From NCBI RefSeq assembly GCF_018885265.1, contig NZ_CP076538.1, positions 1,152,001 through 1,216,000 of the forward strand: DNA of 64,000 nucleotides, written 5' to 3'. The notes beneath the pieces are model-generated. The model did not search any database, was not told the DNA's origin, and saw nothing but the letters and a program-made list of their open reading frames with translations. Below, one piece after another: positions 8,250 to 15,909 of this stretch. Origin of the DNA: Amycolatopsis aidingensis (GTDB lineage: Bacteria; Actinomycetota; Actinomycetes; Mycobacteriales; Pseudonocardiaceae). A program made the translations under genes and the position numbers. The number at the start of each line of letters is the position of its first letter. The first letter of the stretch is position 1.

Positions 8250-10124
8250 TCAGGCCGCGGAGGCGGGTGCCACCTGGGCGGCCCACTGCGCCACGGCCGC
8301 GGCCAGCACGGTGCGCGCGGTGCGGAACTCCGCGGCCGGGAGGTGTTCGTCCGGGGTGTGGTCCAGCCCGGCGTCCCCCGGGCCGTAGGCGATCATCGGC
8401 ACCTCCCGCCAGGTGGTGGCCAGCGTGTTCATGTCGCTGCTGCCCTTCTTGGCGAGGAACCGCGGGGTCACGCCCGCCTCCCGGAAGGCCCGGGAGAACG
8501 CCCGCACCAGCGGGCTGGTCCGCGCGGTCGCGTGTCCCGGGGTAGCGCGCAGCACCTCCACCCGCGCCGGTGCGGCCGCGCGGGTCACCACCGCGGCCAG
8601 CTCGTGCACATCGGTCGAATGCGGGACGCGTACGTCCAGCACCGCCTCGCCGATCTGCTCGTCTCCGCCGTTGCGCGCGTCCATGCCGAGTACCGCCGGC
8701 ATCGCGTCCTGGCTGGCCGCCGCGATCTCCGCGCGCAGCCGGTGCACCACGTCCACCAGCTGGTCGGCCGCGGTGGACACGCCGTTGCCCGCGGTGTGCC
8801 CCACCGGAGTGCGGACCGAGAGCCGGACCTTGAGCAGGCCGTTGTAGCTGATGGTCAACGCCCCCGCACCGGAGGGCTCGCCGATGATCACGGCATCGGC
8901 CGGGTAGTTGTCCCTTGCGAAGAACGCGCCAGCCGCGGTCATCTCCTCCTCCACCGCGCCGACCACGCGCACCTGCGCCCATGGCGGCACCTCCAGCTCC
9001 GCCAGCGTCTCCAGGAAGGTGACCAGGCTGCCCTTGGCGTCCACGCAGCCGCGGCCGGAGAGCGTGTCCCCGTCCCAGCGCGCGGGCCACCGGTGCGGCA
9101 CGGTGTCCAGGTGGCCCAGCATGAGCAACCGCTGGGGCCCATCGCCCCGCGTGGCCACCAGGTTGCCTGCGAGGTCGATCTCGGCGTCGATCCCGTACTC
9201 GGTGCACCAGTCCACCAGGTAGTCGGCGAGTTCCCGCTCGTCCCCGGACACCGAGGAGATCTCCACCGAGCGGGAAAGCAGCTGTACATCCGGTGCGGGT
9301 GGCGCGGCCCGCCAGAAGCGGGTTCCCGAGGCCGGGGCCAGCACATGCGGACCGGTGATCGCGACATCGGCGGCGCCGGTGAGCGCGATCTCCGCGGCCC
9401 GCACCTTGTGCCGCATCCGTCCCCGCGCGTATCGCGCGCCCTCCCCTGCGAGCAGGTGGGCCTGCCGGGAGGTGACATCGGCCGGATCGGCCAGCAGGCC
9501 GGGGGTGCCGGTGACCAGCCGCAGGTGGTCGGCGTCCAGCGCGTTCGCCAGCTCCGCGGCCAGCACGTCGGCGTCCACGTTCAGTGCCGAACCACCCGCG
9601 GCGCAGGCCACCGGGGGCGATACGCACACCACGTCGAAGGCATCCAGCAGCGCGTGCAGCCTGCTGGTATCCACATCGGACACCAGGCCGGCGCGGTGGT
9701 CGCGGACCAGCAGGGTCCGGCCGTCCCGCACCGCACGCAGCGGCGGGTTGGCCGTGCCGCAGACCAGCTCGCCCTCGGCGGCCACCGCGGTGTAGGAGCT
9801 GAGCCCGCGTGCGGCCAGCGCACGGCGCACCCGTGGCAGCGTGACCCGCTCGTAGGCGGAGACGATGTAGGGCATCTCCTCCGGCGGGCAGTAGCGGATC
9901 TCGTCGCCACCGCGCAGTTGCAGGGTGCGCATCGTGCGGCCGATCTCGGCGTAGTGCTCGGCGATCCCGGCCGCGCCACCCGCGACCAGCAGCACCCGCG
10001 CGCCGCGCTGGTAGATGGCGGCCAGCTCGTCGAACACGTTGTCGTGTTTCAGCGAGGCACTGCCGATCTTGACCACGTACAACGCCGCCCCGCGGGTGCT
10101 GGCGACATGCCCGAGTAAGGACAT
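8250..10124 (-). CDS. lysZ-lysK: Fused LysZ-like amino acid kinase and LysK-like M20 hydrolase of the amino-group carrier pathway
   Basis: 624 residues with two catalytic modules. Residues 1-265 resemble LysZ/ArgB amino acid kinases: VVKIG at 17-21, the NVDADVLAAELANALDADHL block at 182-201 and a C-terminal MRHKVRAAEIALTGAADV segment. Residues 285-624 are an M20 metallopeptidase like LysK/ArgE: GHLDTVP at 337-343, GRGCVDAKGSL with Asp362, VEEEMTAAGA with Glu392/Glu393, and a C-terminal His in GLDHTP. In carrier pathways LysZ phosphorylates the side-chain carboxylate of the LysW-bound amino acid and LysK cuts the finished amino acid from LysW. Having the second and last steps on one chain is unusual. 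The kinase glycine loop is divergent (VAGGAAGI instead of HGGG). Ends 13 bp before the SDR start region; reverse-strand operon with the SDR, sulfotransferase and encapsulin. Confidence 0.85.
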   Translation of the reverse strand: MSLLGHVASTRGAALYVVKIGSASLKHDNVFDELAAIYQRGARVLLVAGGAAGIAEHYAEIGRTMRTLQLRGGDEIRYCPPEEMPYIVSAYERVTLPRVRRALAARGLSSYTAVAAEGELVCGTANPPLRAVRDGRTLLVRDHRAGLVSDVDTSRLHALLDAFDVVCVSPPVACAAGGSALNVDADVLAAELANALDADHLRLVTGTPGLLADPADVTSRQAHLLAGEGARYARGRMRHKVRAAEIALTGAADVAITGPHVLAPASGTRFWRAAPPAPDVQLLSRSVEISSVSGDERELADYLVDWCTEYGIDAEIDLAGNLVATRGDGPQRLLMLGHLDTVPHRWPARWDGDTLSGRGCVDAKGSLVTFLETLAELEVPPWAQVRVVGAVEEEMTAAGAFFARDNYPADAVIIGEPSGAGALTISYNGLLKVRLSVRTPVGHTAGNGVSTAADQLVDVVHRLRAEIAAASQDAMPAVLGMDARNGGDEQIGEAVLDVRVPHSTDVHELAAVVTRAAAPARVEVLRATPGHATARTSPLVRAFSRAFREAGVTPRFLAKKGSSDMNTLATTWREVPMIAYGPGDAGLDHTPDEHLPAAEFRTARTVLAAAVAQWAAQVAPASAA

Positions 10125-10136
10125 TTTTCCTCCTGT

Positions 10137-10907
10137 TCAGCCGATACCACGGGTGTTGCCGCCGTCGGCGAGGAAGACCGTGCCGGTGACGTAGGCGGCC
10201 TGTTCACTGGCGAGGAACGTGGCCAGCGCGCCGAAGTCCGCGCAGTCCCCGATCCGTCCGAGCGGCAGCCGGTCGGCCACCTTGGCGAGTTCCTCATCCA
10301 CGGCCGCGCCGAACTGCTCGTCCAGGATCGGCGTGCGGTGGAATCCGGGCGCGAGCACGTTCACCGTGACCCCGTTCGGGCCAAGGGCGTGCACCAGGCC
10401 CTTCATGTGCCCGAGCAGGCCCAGCCTGGCCACGGAGGACAGCCCGCTCTCCGGGTGCGGCTGGCGGATCGACTCGGAGGCGATCATCAGCATCCGGCCC
10501 CAGCCGCGGGACTTCAGCAACGGCGTGGCCGCGAGGGTGATCGCCACATGTGGCAGCAGGTTCGCGTCGATCGCCTCGCGGTAGTCGGCGACCGTGAAGC
10601 TGTCGATCGGCCCGAACGGGACCCCGCCGCTGTTGGTCACCACGACGTCCAGCTCCCCGAAGGTCTCCGCGGTCTGCTGCACCCACGCGGCGGCCGCGTT
10701 CTCGTCCCGGATGTCCACGGCGACGCTGAGCACGTCGCCCGGCCCCACCGCGTTCACCTCTGCATGCGCCCTGGCCAGCCGGAGCTGGTCCCGGCCGCAG
10801 ATCGAGACATGCGCGCCTTCGGCCGCGAAGGCCTTGGCCGTGGCCAGGCCGAGTCCGCTGCTCGACGCGGCGACCAGTGCCACACGATCCTTCAGTCCGA
10901 GTTCCAT
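10137..10907 (-). CDS. Short-chain dehydrogenase/reductase with a degenerate active site
   Basis: 256 residues. Start ATG 10907 is set by an AGGAGAG box just upstream and by the N-terminal strand preceding the nucleotide loop ASSSGLGLATAKAF (residues about 14-27). The central TNSGG and the C-terminal APGFHRTPI blocks are SDR hallmarks. The usual catalytic YxxxK is absent: by alignment on the helix that follows, the position reads SSVAR, so Tyr becomes Ser and Lys becomes Arg. A Ser remains in IASES. SDRs with this pattern exist as a subgroup, so it may still act as a reductase, epimerase or isomerase. It sits between lysZ-lysK and the sulfotransferase, so its substrate is probably the transketolase-derived keto amino acid (inference). 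Confidence 0.8.
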   Translation of the reverse strand: MELGLKDRVALVAASSSGLGLATAKAFAAEGAHVSICGRDQLRLARAHAEVNAVGPGDVLSVAVDIRDENAAAAWVQQTAETFGELDVVVTNSGGVPFGPIDSFTVADYREAIDANLLPHVAITLAATPLLKSRGWGRMLMIASESIRQPHPESGLSSVARLGLLGHMKGLVHALGPNGVTVNVLAPGFHRTPILDEQFGAAVDEELAKVADRLPLGRIGDCADFGALATFLASEQAAYVTGTVFLADGGNTRGIG

Positions 10908-10915
10908 TACCTCTC

Positions 10916-11836
10916 CTAGGCGTTCGGCAGGAGCCGATACCCGTAGCGCGCGAGCATCGGCAGGGCGGTCATGGTCGCGGCGGCGATCCGCGGTGCGGGC
11001 AGTTGCGTGCGCCAGCGCTCGTCCGGGCTGATCCGGGTGTCTCCCTTGGCCAGCCGGTCGGGGTTGCCGGTGACGGTGTGGTTCTCCCCGAGCCGGACCA
11101 GCCCGGAATCCGCCACCGGCGGATCGTCGTCCAGTCCGGCGAACCGCAGCACCTCGGTGAGCACCTCCCGCGGCGCGCGGCACAGGTCCTCGTGCCGGAT
11201 GCGCAGGTAGCGCTCGGGTGCCGCCCGCCCGATCAGTTCCGAGGCCAGGTTGAAGGCTGTCCAGTAACCGCTGCTGCGGCTCGGGCTCATCGGGTCGATG
11301 TAGTCCTTCGCCCTTGCGTAGGACAGTGCGGTCGCGCGGGCGTCCCGCACCATGTGCAGCACGCGGACGTCCAGATCGGAGCGACCGAGCAGGGCCGCGG
11401 CCTCGGCGGGGTACTTCGAGCCGTCCACGATCAGGCGCTGCGCGCTCTGCGCGGCGAGCAGCCGGTAGATCTCGGCGGTGCGCCCGATGGCCTCGTCCAC
11501 CTCCGGTGGCCGTGCGGCCTTGCCGAGCGACTCGGCCAGCCGCCTTCTGGTGTGCCGGGTGCGCAGCAGGGCCCGTTGCTGGCCGACCATGGCCCGCGCC
11601 GCGCCCGGCTCCGCCGTGCCGTTGGCCGCCAGGATCGCCGACCAGATCTCACAGTCGTTCAGGTCCCGGCCGCAGCCGCAGGTGGAGTTGGTGCCAAGGT
11701 GCAGCACACCGTTGCGCCACAGGTAGTGCAGCTCGCCGACGTGCAGCACGCCCGGCAGCTCCCCGAGAATGTTGCCGAGCAGGGTGCTGCCGCTGCGCAT
11801 CCAGCCGGTGATGTAGAGGACGCGGGGCCGGTTCAT
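10916..11836 (-). CDS. PAPS-dependent sulfotransferase
   Basis: 306 residues. The 5'-phosphosulfate-binding loop is at the N-terminus (YITGWMRSGSTLLGNILGE, residues about 8-26) and the 3'-phosphate-binding segment is VLHMVRDARATALSYAR in the middle. Both are standard for cytosolic/sulfotransferase family 1-3 enzymes, which transfer sulfate from PAPS to a hydroxyl. A four-cysteine patch (CGCGRDLNDCEIW plus neighbours, residues about 58-70) is unusual and could bind metal or form disulfides. The stop is 8 bp before the SDR start and its own start overlaps the encapsulin stop by 4 bp (ATGA). With cysD-cysNC nearby this is likely the step that turns a hydroxyl of the carrier-bound amino acid into a leaving group. 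Confidence 0.9.
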   Translation of the reverse strand: MNRPRVLYITGWMRSGSTLLGNILGELPGVLHVGELHYLWRNGVLHLGTNSTCGCGRDLNDCEIWSAILAANGTAEPGAARAMVGQQRALLRTRHTRRRLAESLGKAARPPEVDEAIGRTAEIYRLLAAQSAQRLIVDGSKYPAEAAALLGRSDLDVRVLHMVRDARATALSYARAKDYIDPMSPSRSSGYWTAFNLASELIGRAAPERYLRIRHEDLCRAPREVLTEVLRFAGLDDDPPVADSGLVRLGENHTVTGNPDRLAKGDTRISPDERWRTQLPAPRIAAATMTALPMLARYGYRLLPNA

Positions 11837-12693
11837 CGCCCGGCCGCCCAGGACAGGGTCATCAGGTGCTGCGGAAGGTGCACCGCGAGCCCGATGCGGG
11901 TGCAGGCCTCCAGCCGATCGCCCTCCGTGCCGGAGCGCAGCGCGATATGCGCGACATTCGGCAGCAGCAGGGTGAACGCCGCGCGGAAGTCGCCGAGCAA
12001 CAGCCGGTCCCGCGCGATCATCCGGGTGCGGGACACGGTGATGCCCGCGACCTGTAGCCGCTCCAGCAGGCCGGTACGCACCATCTCCCAGTAGGTGAAC
12101 GGGTGCGCCACGATGCCGTCGCAGGATCCGCCGGTCTCCTCGACCTCGGCGGCCGCCTCGGTCACCGCGGCCTCCAGTCCGAGCTGGGATCCGGTGTGCC
12201 GGGTGCCGGGCAGGTTCAGCAGCCCGGTGATCGCGCCGTCCGCGGTGCCGTGCAGCAGCGACTGGTTCTCCACCACCGAAAGCCGCACCAGCAACCGGAA
12301 ATCGATGTACTGGGTGAGCAGTTCCGGCCAGTCGAGCAGGCCGAAGGGCAGCGGTACGGTTGCCGTGATGTCGGTCAGCTCCGCCTGCTCCAGCCGCGGG
12401 GCGAAGTGGGCCTCCGGGGTGGTCTCGTAGGAGGTACCGGAGGCGCCAAGCGCTCCCTTCGGCGGCTCGTGCACGTAGCAGGCCTCGGTGCCGGTGACCG
12501 GAGCGGTCTTCAGCAGGTGGCGCACGGGGTACCGGGGCCGGGAGGCGAAAAGCGGGAACGCCGCCGGCAGGTGCGTGTGGAACGGCACGACCAGTTCGCG
12601 CCGCGCCCGTGTATCGCGCACGGCGGCGGCGAACTCCTCGCCGGGTGTGCGCTCGACGGACTTGAGTTCGGCCAAGGCCGCGGTTGTTCGCAT
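11833..12693 (-). CDS. HK97-fold shell protein, family 3 (natural-product) encapsulin
   Basis: 286 residues. The sequence has the pattern of an HK97-type capsid protein: an N-terminal arm, an extended loop region (about 60-110), a P-domain helix with YIDFRLLVRLSVVENQSLL then a glycine-rich turn and GLLNLPG (about 130-165), an A-domain strand IVAHPFTYWEMV (about 200-211) and a C-terminal strand set with DRLLLGDFRAAFTLLLPN and VAHIALRSG. Length fits encapsulins (about 265-290). No terminase, portal, protease or tail gene is near, so it is not a prophage remnant. It is the first gene of a coupled reverse-strand operon with a sulfotransferase, SDR and lysZ-lysK, and faces lysW. From the published encapsulin survey I recall family 3 as embedded in clusters with sulfotransferases, SDRs and amino-group carrier proteins, exactly this set. 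Shell assembly and cargo are inferred. Confidence 0.85.
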   Translation of the reverse strand: MRTTAALAELKSVERTPGEEFAAAVRDTRARRELVVPFHTHLPAAFPLFASRPRYPVRHLLKTAPVTGTEACYVHEPPKGALGASGTSYETTPEAHFAPRLEQAELTDITATVPLPFGLLDWPELLTQYIDFRLLVRLSVVENQSLLHGTADGAITGLLNLPGTRHTGSQLGLEAAVTEAAAEVEETGGSCDGIVAHPFTYWEMVRTGLLERLQVAGITVSRTRMIARDRLLLGDFRAAFTLLLPNVAHIALRSGTEGDRLEACTRIGLAVHLPQHLMTLSWAAGR

Positions 12694-12935
12694 TGCCCCT
12701 CCAGGTGGCGGAACGTAAATATGAACCTGCTCATCGAGTTTAATCTTTGGTCATCGATTTCCGCCCCGTTCCGGCGAGAAGGGCTGCTTATCCGGTGGTG
12801 CCCGGCCGGTGATGGCCCGGCCGATAAGCCGCCCCGTGTGTTTCGAACACCGCTCATTATTGGATATCTTCACATTTCGGGGATAAATTTGTCCCGTCGC
12901 AACACACAGCAGATCACTACTGAGGGGTCGAGCTC
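12694..12935. promoter_or_regulatory. Divergent control region between encapsulin and lysW operons
   Basis: This 242-bp gap is far more AT-rich than its surroundings and must hold both promoters. It contains an imperfect inverted repeat built from GCTTATC (12786-12792) and GATAAGC (12823-12829), with a GC-rich inner part. A GAGGGG box (12922) serves lysW. The CTTATC/GATAAG element recurs in the gaps at 20.2 kb and 29.4 kb. No gene is seen in the gap. Regulator unknown; the LysR at 7316 is a candidate. Confidence 0.55.
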
Positions 12936-13118
12936 ATGCAGAAGATCACGTACGCGGCCGAGTGCCCGGAGTGCGCATCCGAGGTGACCATCGACGCGGA
13001 GGTCCGGGTCAGCGAGATCATCGAGTGCACGGACTGCCGGAGCGAGCTGGAGATCGTCTCGACCGAACCACCGGAGCTCGCGCTGGCTCCCGATGTCGAA
13101 GACGACTGGGGCGAGTAA
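12936..13118 (+). CDS. lysW: Amino-group carrier protein (LysW homologue)
   Basis: 60 residues. Two zinc-binding pairs (CPEC near residue 9 and CTDC near residue 31) make the N-terminal zinc domain, and the protein ends in the diagnostic acidic tail VEDDWGE, whose terminal glutamate side chain carries the substrate's alpha-amino group as an isopeptide. In Thermus this carrier serves lysine and arginine synthesis; in actinomycetes it is used for secondary metabolism. The acidic surface (pI clearly low by composition) is what lets LysX, LysZ, LysY and LysK recognise it. It is the first gene of a seven-gene operon. Actinomycetes make lysine by the diaminopimelate route, so a lysine role is unlikely. 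Confidence 0.97.
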   Translation: MQKITYAAECPECASEVTIDAEVRVSEIIECTDCRSELEIVSTEPPELALAPDVEDDWGE

Positions 13119-13134
13119 CAAAGGACATCATGAC

Positions 13135-13998
13135 ATGGATTCGGTGACCCCTCGTCTCGGCATTCTCGCCTCGCGGGTTCGGTACGAGGAAAAAAACATC
13201 ATGGCCGCGCTGGAGCGACGCGGTGCCGAGTTCGAGTATCTGGATCCTCGGTCATTGTTTGTCGTCGGTGCGGCGCAACGGGAAGCGCCGTCGTTCGTGT
13301 TCAACCGCGAGATCGGGCATTTCCGTGCCTACTATGCGGCCAGCGCGCTGGAAGCGGCGGGGGCGACGGTGCTGAACACCGCCGCCGCCACCCACGTGAC
13401 CGGGGACAAGTGGCACACCTCGGCGGCCCTGCTCGATGCCGGGCTGCCGACACCTGCCACCGCGCTGGCGATGACGCCGGATGCGGCGCTCAAGGCACTG
13501 GAGGAGATCGGCTACCCAGCGGTGATCAAGCCGCTGGTCGGCTCCTGGGGCCGGCTGGTCACCAGGGTGAGTGACCGGGCGATGGCCGCCGCGGTACTGG
13601 AGTACGTCGCGGCGCTGCCTTCCCCGCAGTCGCACGTTGTCTACGTGCAGGAACTGGTGCCCAAGGCCGACAGGGACATCCGCGTGGTCGTGGTGGGCGG
13701 CACCGCGCTCGGCGCGATGCACCGCCGTGGCACGGAATGGCGCACCAACGTGGCGCGGGGTGCGGTGAGCGAGCACTGCCCACTCAGCCCGGCGCACGCC
13801 GAACTGGCGGTGTCCGCTGCCGCCGCGGTCGGCGCCGATATCGCGGGCGTCGATCTCATCGAGGACGAGGAAGGACGTGTCACCGTGCTTGAGGTCAACG
13901 GCCAGGTGGAGTTCCGCGGCTTCCAGGAGGCCGAGGGCTCGAGGGTGGACGTCGCCGACGCCATCGCGTCCCTGCTGATCGCGAGGGCAGCCGCATGA
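13135..13998 (+). CDS. lysX: LysX-type ATP-grasp ligase (charges the carrier with an amino acid)
   Basis: 287 residues from ATG 13135 with an AAAGGA box at 13120. Architecture is that of the RimK/LysX ATP-grasp ligases: N-terminal Rossmann-like part (RLGILASRVRYEEKNIMAAL), central lid with PAVIKPLVGSWGRLVTRVSD, and C-terminal metal/ATP site VDLIEDEEGRVTVLEVNGQVEFRG (about 240-265; shortened here, key residues Asp, Glu and Asn). It joins the alpha-amino group of glutamate or 2-aminoadipate to the terminal glutamate of LysW. In secondary clusters glutamate is the usual substrate. It lies 16 bp behind lysW and overlaps lysY by four bases, so stoichiometric cotranslation is expected. Confidence 0.93.
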   Translation: MDSVTPRLGILASRVRYEEKNIMAALERRGAEFEYLDPRSLFVVGAAQREAPSFVFNREIGHFRAYYAASALEAAGATVLNTAAATHVTGDKWHTSAALLDAGLPTPATALAMTPDAALKALEEIGYPAVIKPLVGSWGRLVTRVSDRAMAAAVLEYVAALPSPQSHVVYVQELVPKADRDIRVVVVGGTALGAMHRRGTEWRTNVARGAVSEHCPLSPAHAELAVSAAAAVGADIAGVDLIEDEEGRVTVLEVNGQVEFRGFQEAEGSRVDVADAIASLLIARAAA

Positions 13999-15020
13999 TC
14001 AGGGTCGCGGTCGTCGGCGCCGCCGGGTACATCGGCGGCGAGCTGTTGCGCATTCTGGTCTCCCACCCCGAGGTGGAGGTCGCGGCGGCCACCTCCCGCT
14101 CCCTGCACGGGCGGCAGATCGACGGGGTGCATCCGAACCTGCGGGGCCGGACCAGGCTGGTGTTCAGCCCGGAGGAGGAGCTCGATCGCTACGACGTGCT
14201 GTTCCTTGCCACCCCGCATCGGGAGACGATGTCCCGGATGCCGGAGTTCCTCGCCATGGCGGACACGGTGATCGACCTTTCCGGGGACTTCCGGCTGCGC
14301 GACCCGGATACCTTCGCGGACTACTACGGGCTGGCACACCAGGCCCCCGAACTGCTCGAGACCTTCGTGACCGGCCTGCCGGAGCTGCACAGGGAACGAC
14401 TGCGCACGGCCGACCGGATCAGCGTGCCGGGATGCATGGCCAGCGCCGGGATGCTGTCGCTGGTGCCGCTGGCCGAGGCCGGCCTGATCACCGGTGAGGT
14501 CGCGGTGGACGCCCGCACGGGCTCCAGCGGCTCGGGCGCGAAGGCCGGGACGGAGAACCTGCACGCCGAGCGCAGCGGCGCCCTGCGGGTGTTCGCGCCG
14601 ACCCGGCACCGGCACGAGGCGGAGATCGCGCAGGCCACCGGGCTGCCGATCCGGATGACCGCCACCGGGATCGAGGCGGTGCGCGGGGTGCAGCTGGTCT
14701 GCCGGGCCTGGCTGGCCGATGGCGTGGACGAGCGGGCCATCCGGTCCACCTACCGCAAGCGGTACGGCGAGGAGCCGTTCGTTCGGGTGGTCGCCCAGCG
14801 GCGCGGCATGCACCGGTTCCCGGACGCGAAGATCCTTTCCGGCTCGAACTTCTGCGATGTCGGGTTCGCGCTTGAGCGGGGCTCGCCGCAGGTCACCGTC
14901 ATCGCCGCGCTGGACAACCTGGTCAAGGGCGGAGCAGGGAACGCGGTGCAGTGCATGAACGTGCGGTTCGGCCGCAACGAGCGGGCCGGGCTCGAGTTCA
15001 CCGGTTTGCACCCGAACTGA
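13995..15020 (+). CDS. lysY: LysY/ArgC-type semialdehyde dehydrogenase acting on the carrier-bound phosphate
   Basis: 341 residues. The N-terminal NADP fold begins VAVVGAAGYIGGELLRIL and the catalytic cysteine is in RISVPGCMASAG (about residue 149), matching N-acetylglutamyl-phosphate reductase and its LysW-dependent relative LysY. It reduces the acyl phosphate made by LysZ to the semialdehyde, giving LysW-gamma-glutamyl-glutamate semialdehyde if glutamate is the substrate. The start overlaps lysX by ATGA. Context (lysW, lysX) rather than sequence alone decides LysY over ArgC; no argJ, argB, argD or argF is near. Confidence 0.92.
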   Translation: MIRVAVVGAAGYIGGELLRILVSHPEVEVAAATSRSLHGRQIDGVHPNLRGRTRLVFSPEEELDRYDVLFLATPHRETMSRMPEFLAMADTVIDLSGDFRLRDPDTFADYYGLAHQAPELLETFVTGLPELHRERLRTADRISVPGCMASAGMLSLVPLAEAGLITGEVAVDARTGSSGSGAKAGTENLHAERSGALRVFAPTRHRHEAEIAQATGLPIRMTATGIEAVRGVQLVCRAWLADGVDERAIRSTYRKRYGEEPFVRVVAQRRGMHRFPDAKILSGSNFCDVGFALERGSPQVTVIAALDNLVKGGAGNAVQCMNVRFGRNERAGLEFTGLHPN

Positions 15021-15042
15021 CCCAGCGAAAGGAAACGGAGTC

Positions 15043-15909
15043 ATGAGCAGCATGTTCACGCTGCCGAGCAGTCCACCGGGCAGTCCGCACCTCGAACTGG
15101 CCCCGATCACGCACCGGATCCGCGAGCACATCGTCAACATGTGCGCGGGTCCGGAGGGCGGCCACGTTGGCGGCTCGATGTCCCTGGTCGAGATCCTGGC
15201 GACCCTGTACTTCCGGGTGATGTTCGTCGATCCGCGTTTCCCCGGCCTTCCCGAGCGGGACATCCTGCTGCTCAGTAAGGGACATGGCGGGATAGGGCTG
15301 TACGCGACCCTGTGCGAGGCCGGCTTCTTCCCCGAGCGCGAGCTGGCCGACTACGGGCGAGAGGGCAGCCATTTCATGGCTCACCCACATCCCGAGGTGC
15401 CCGGGGTGGAAATGCCGTCCGGTTCCCTCGGGCACGGCCTCGCCATCGGGATCGGCTGCGCGCTCGCGGCCAGGCTGGAGCAGGCCCCGCGCCGCACCTT
15501 CGTGGTCCTCGGCGACGGCGAGTTGCAGGAAGGTTCGGTGTGGGAGGCCGCCGCGGTCGCCGCCAGCCAGCGGCTGGACGGGCTGGTCGCCATCGTCGAC
15601 CGCAACCGGCTGCAGATCACCGGCGAGACCGACGAGGTGTGCAACCTGGAACCGCTGGCTGACCGGTGGCGTGCCTTCGGCTGGCGGGTGCACGAGGTGG
15701 ACGGGCACGACGTGGACGAGCTGACCGAGGTGCTGACCGCGCCACCGGATCCGGGCACGCCGACCGTGCTCATCGCGCACACCGTGAAGGGGAAGGGCCT
15801 GCCCTTCGTGGAGGGCCAGCCGCGCAGCCACTACGCCCGGCTGGGCGAGCGGCAGCACCGCCAGGCGCTTGCCGCGCTGCGCGCCTCGGTACGGAAGGCA
15901 CGCCGATGA
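15043..15909 (+). CDS. Transketolase, N-terminal (thiamine diphosphate-binding) subunit
   Basis: 288 residues. The thiamine diphosphate motif begins at VVLGDGELQEGSVWEAAAVA and ends with VDRNRLQ; the early HVGGSMSLVEIL and LSKGHGGIGLYATL blocks are typical of split transketolases. It pairs with the next gene, which supplies the other half. In azinomycin/vazabitide-type carrier pathways a split transketolase adds a two-carbon hydroxyacetyl unit to the glutamate semialdehyde on LysW, giving a C7 hydroxy-keto amino acid. Location directly after lysY makes the same role very likely here. Stop and next start overlap by four bases. Confidence 0.93.
   Translation: MSSMFTLPSSPPGSPHLELAPITHRIREHIVNMCAGPEGGHVGGSMSLVEILATLYFRVMFVDPRFPGLPERDILLLSKGHGGIGLYATLCEAGFFPERELADYGREGSHFMAHPHPEVPGVEMPSGSLGHGLAIGIGCALAARLEQAPRRTFVVLGDGELQEGSVWEAAAVAASQRLDGLVAIVDRNRLQITGETDEVCNLEPLADRWRAFGWRVHEVDGHDVDELTEVLTAPPDPGTPTVLIAHTVKGKGLPFVEGQPRSHYARLGERQHRQALAALRASVRKARR

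Noticed and set aside
8250..10124. A primary arginine or lysine biosynthesis locus
   Set aside because: No argJ, argD, argF, lysS or homocitrate genes are present, actinomycetes use the diaminopimelate route for lysine, and transketolase, sulfotransferase and encapsulin neighbours point to secondary metabolism.
11833..12693. Prophage remnant with a major capsid protein
   Set aside because: No terminase, portal, protease, tail or integrase gene is near, and the gene is translationally coupled to a sulfotransferase.
13115..13120. A further GTAACA half-site at the lysW stop
   Set aside because: No TGTTAC lies 19 bp upstream, and the hexamer overlaps the stop codon, so chance is sufficient.
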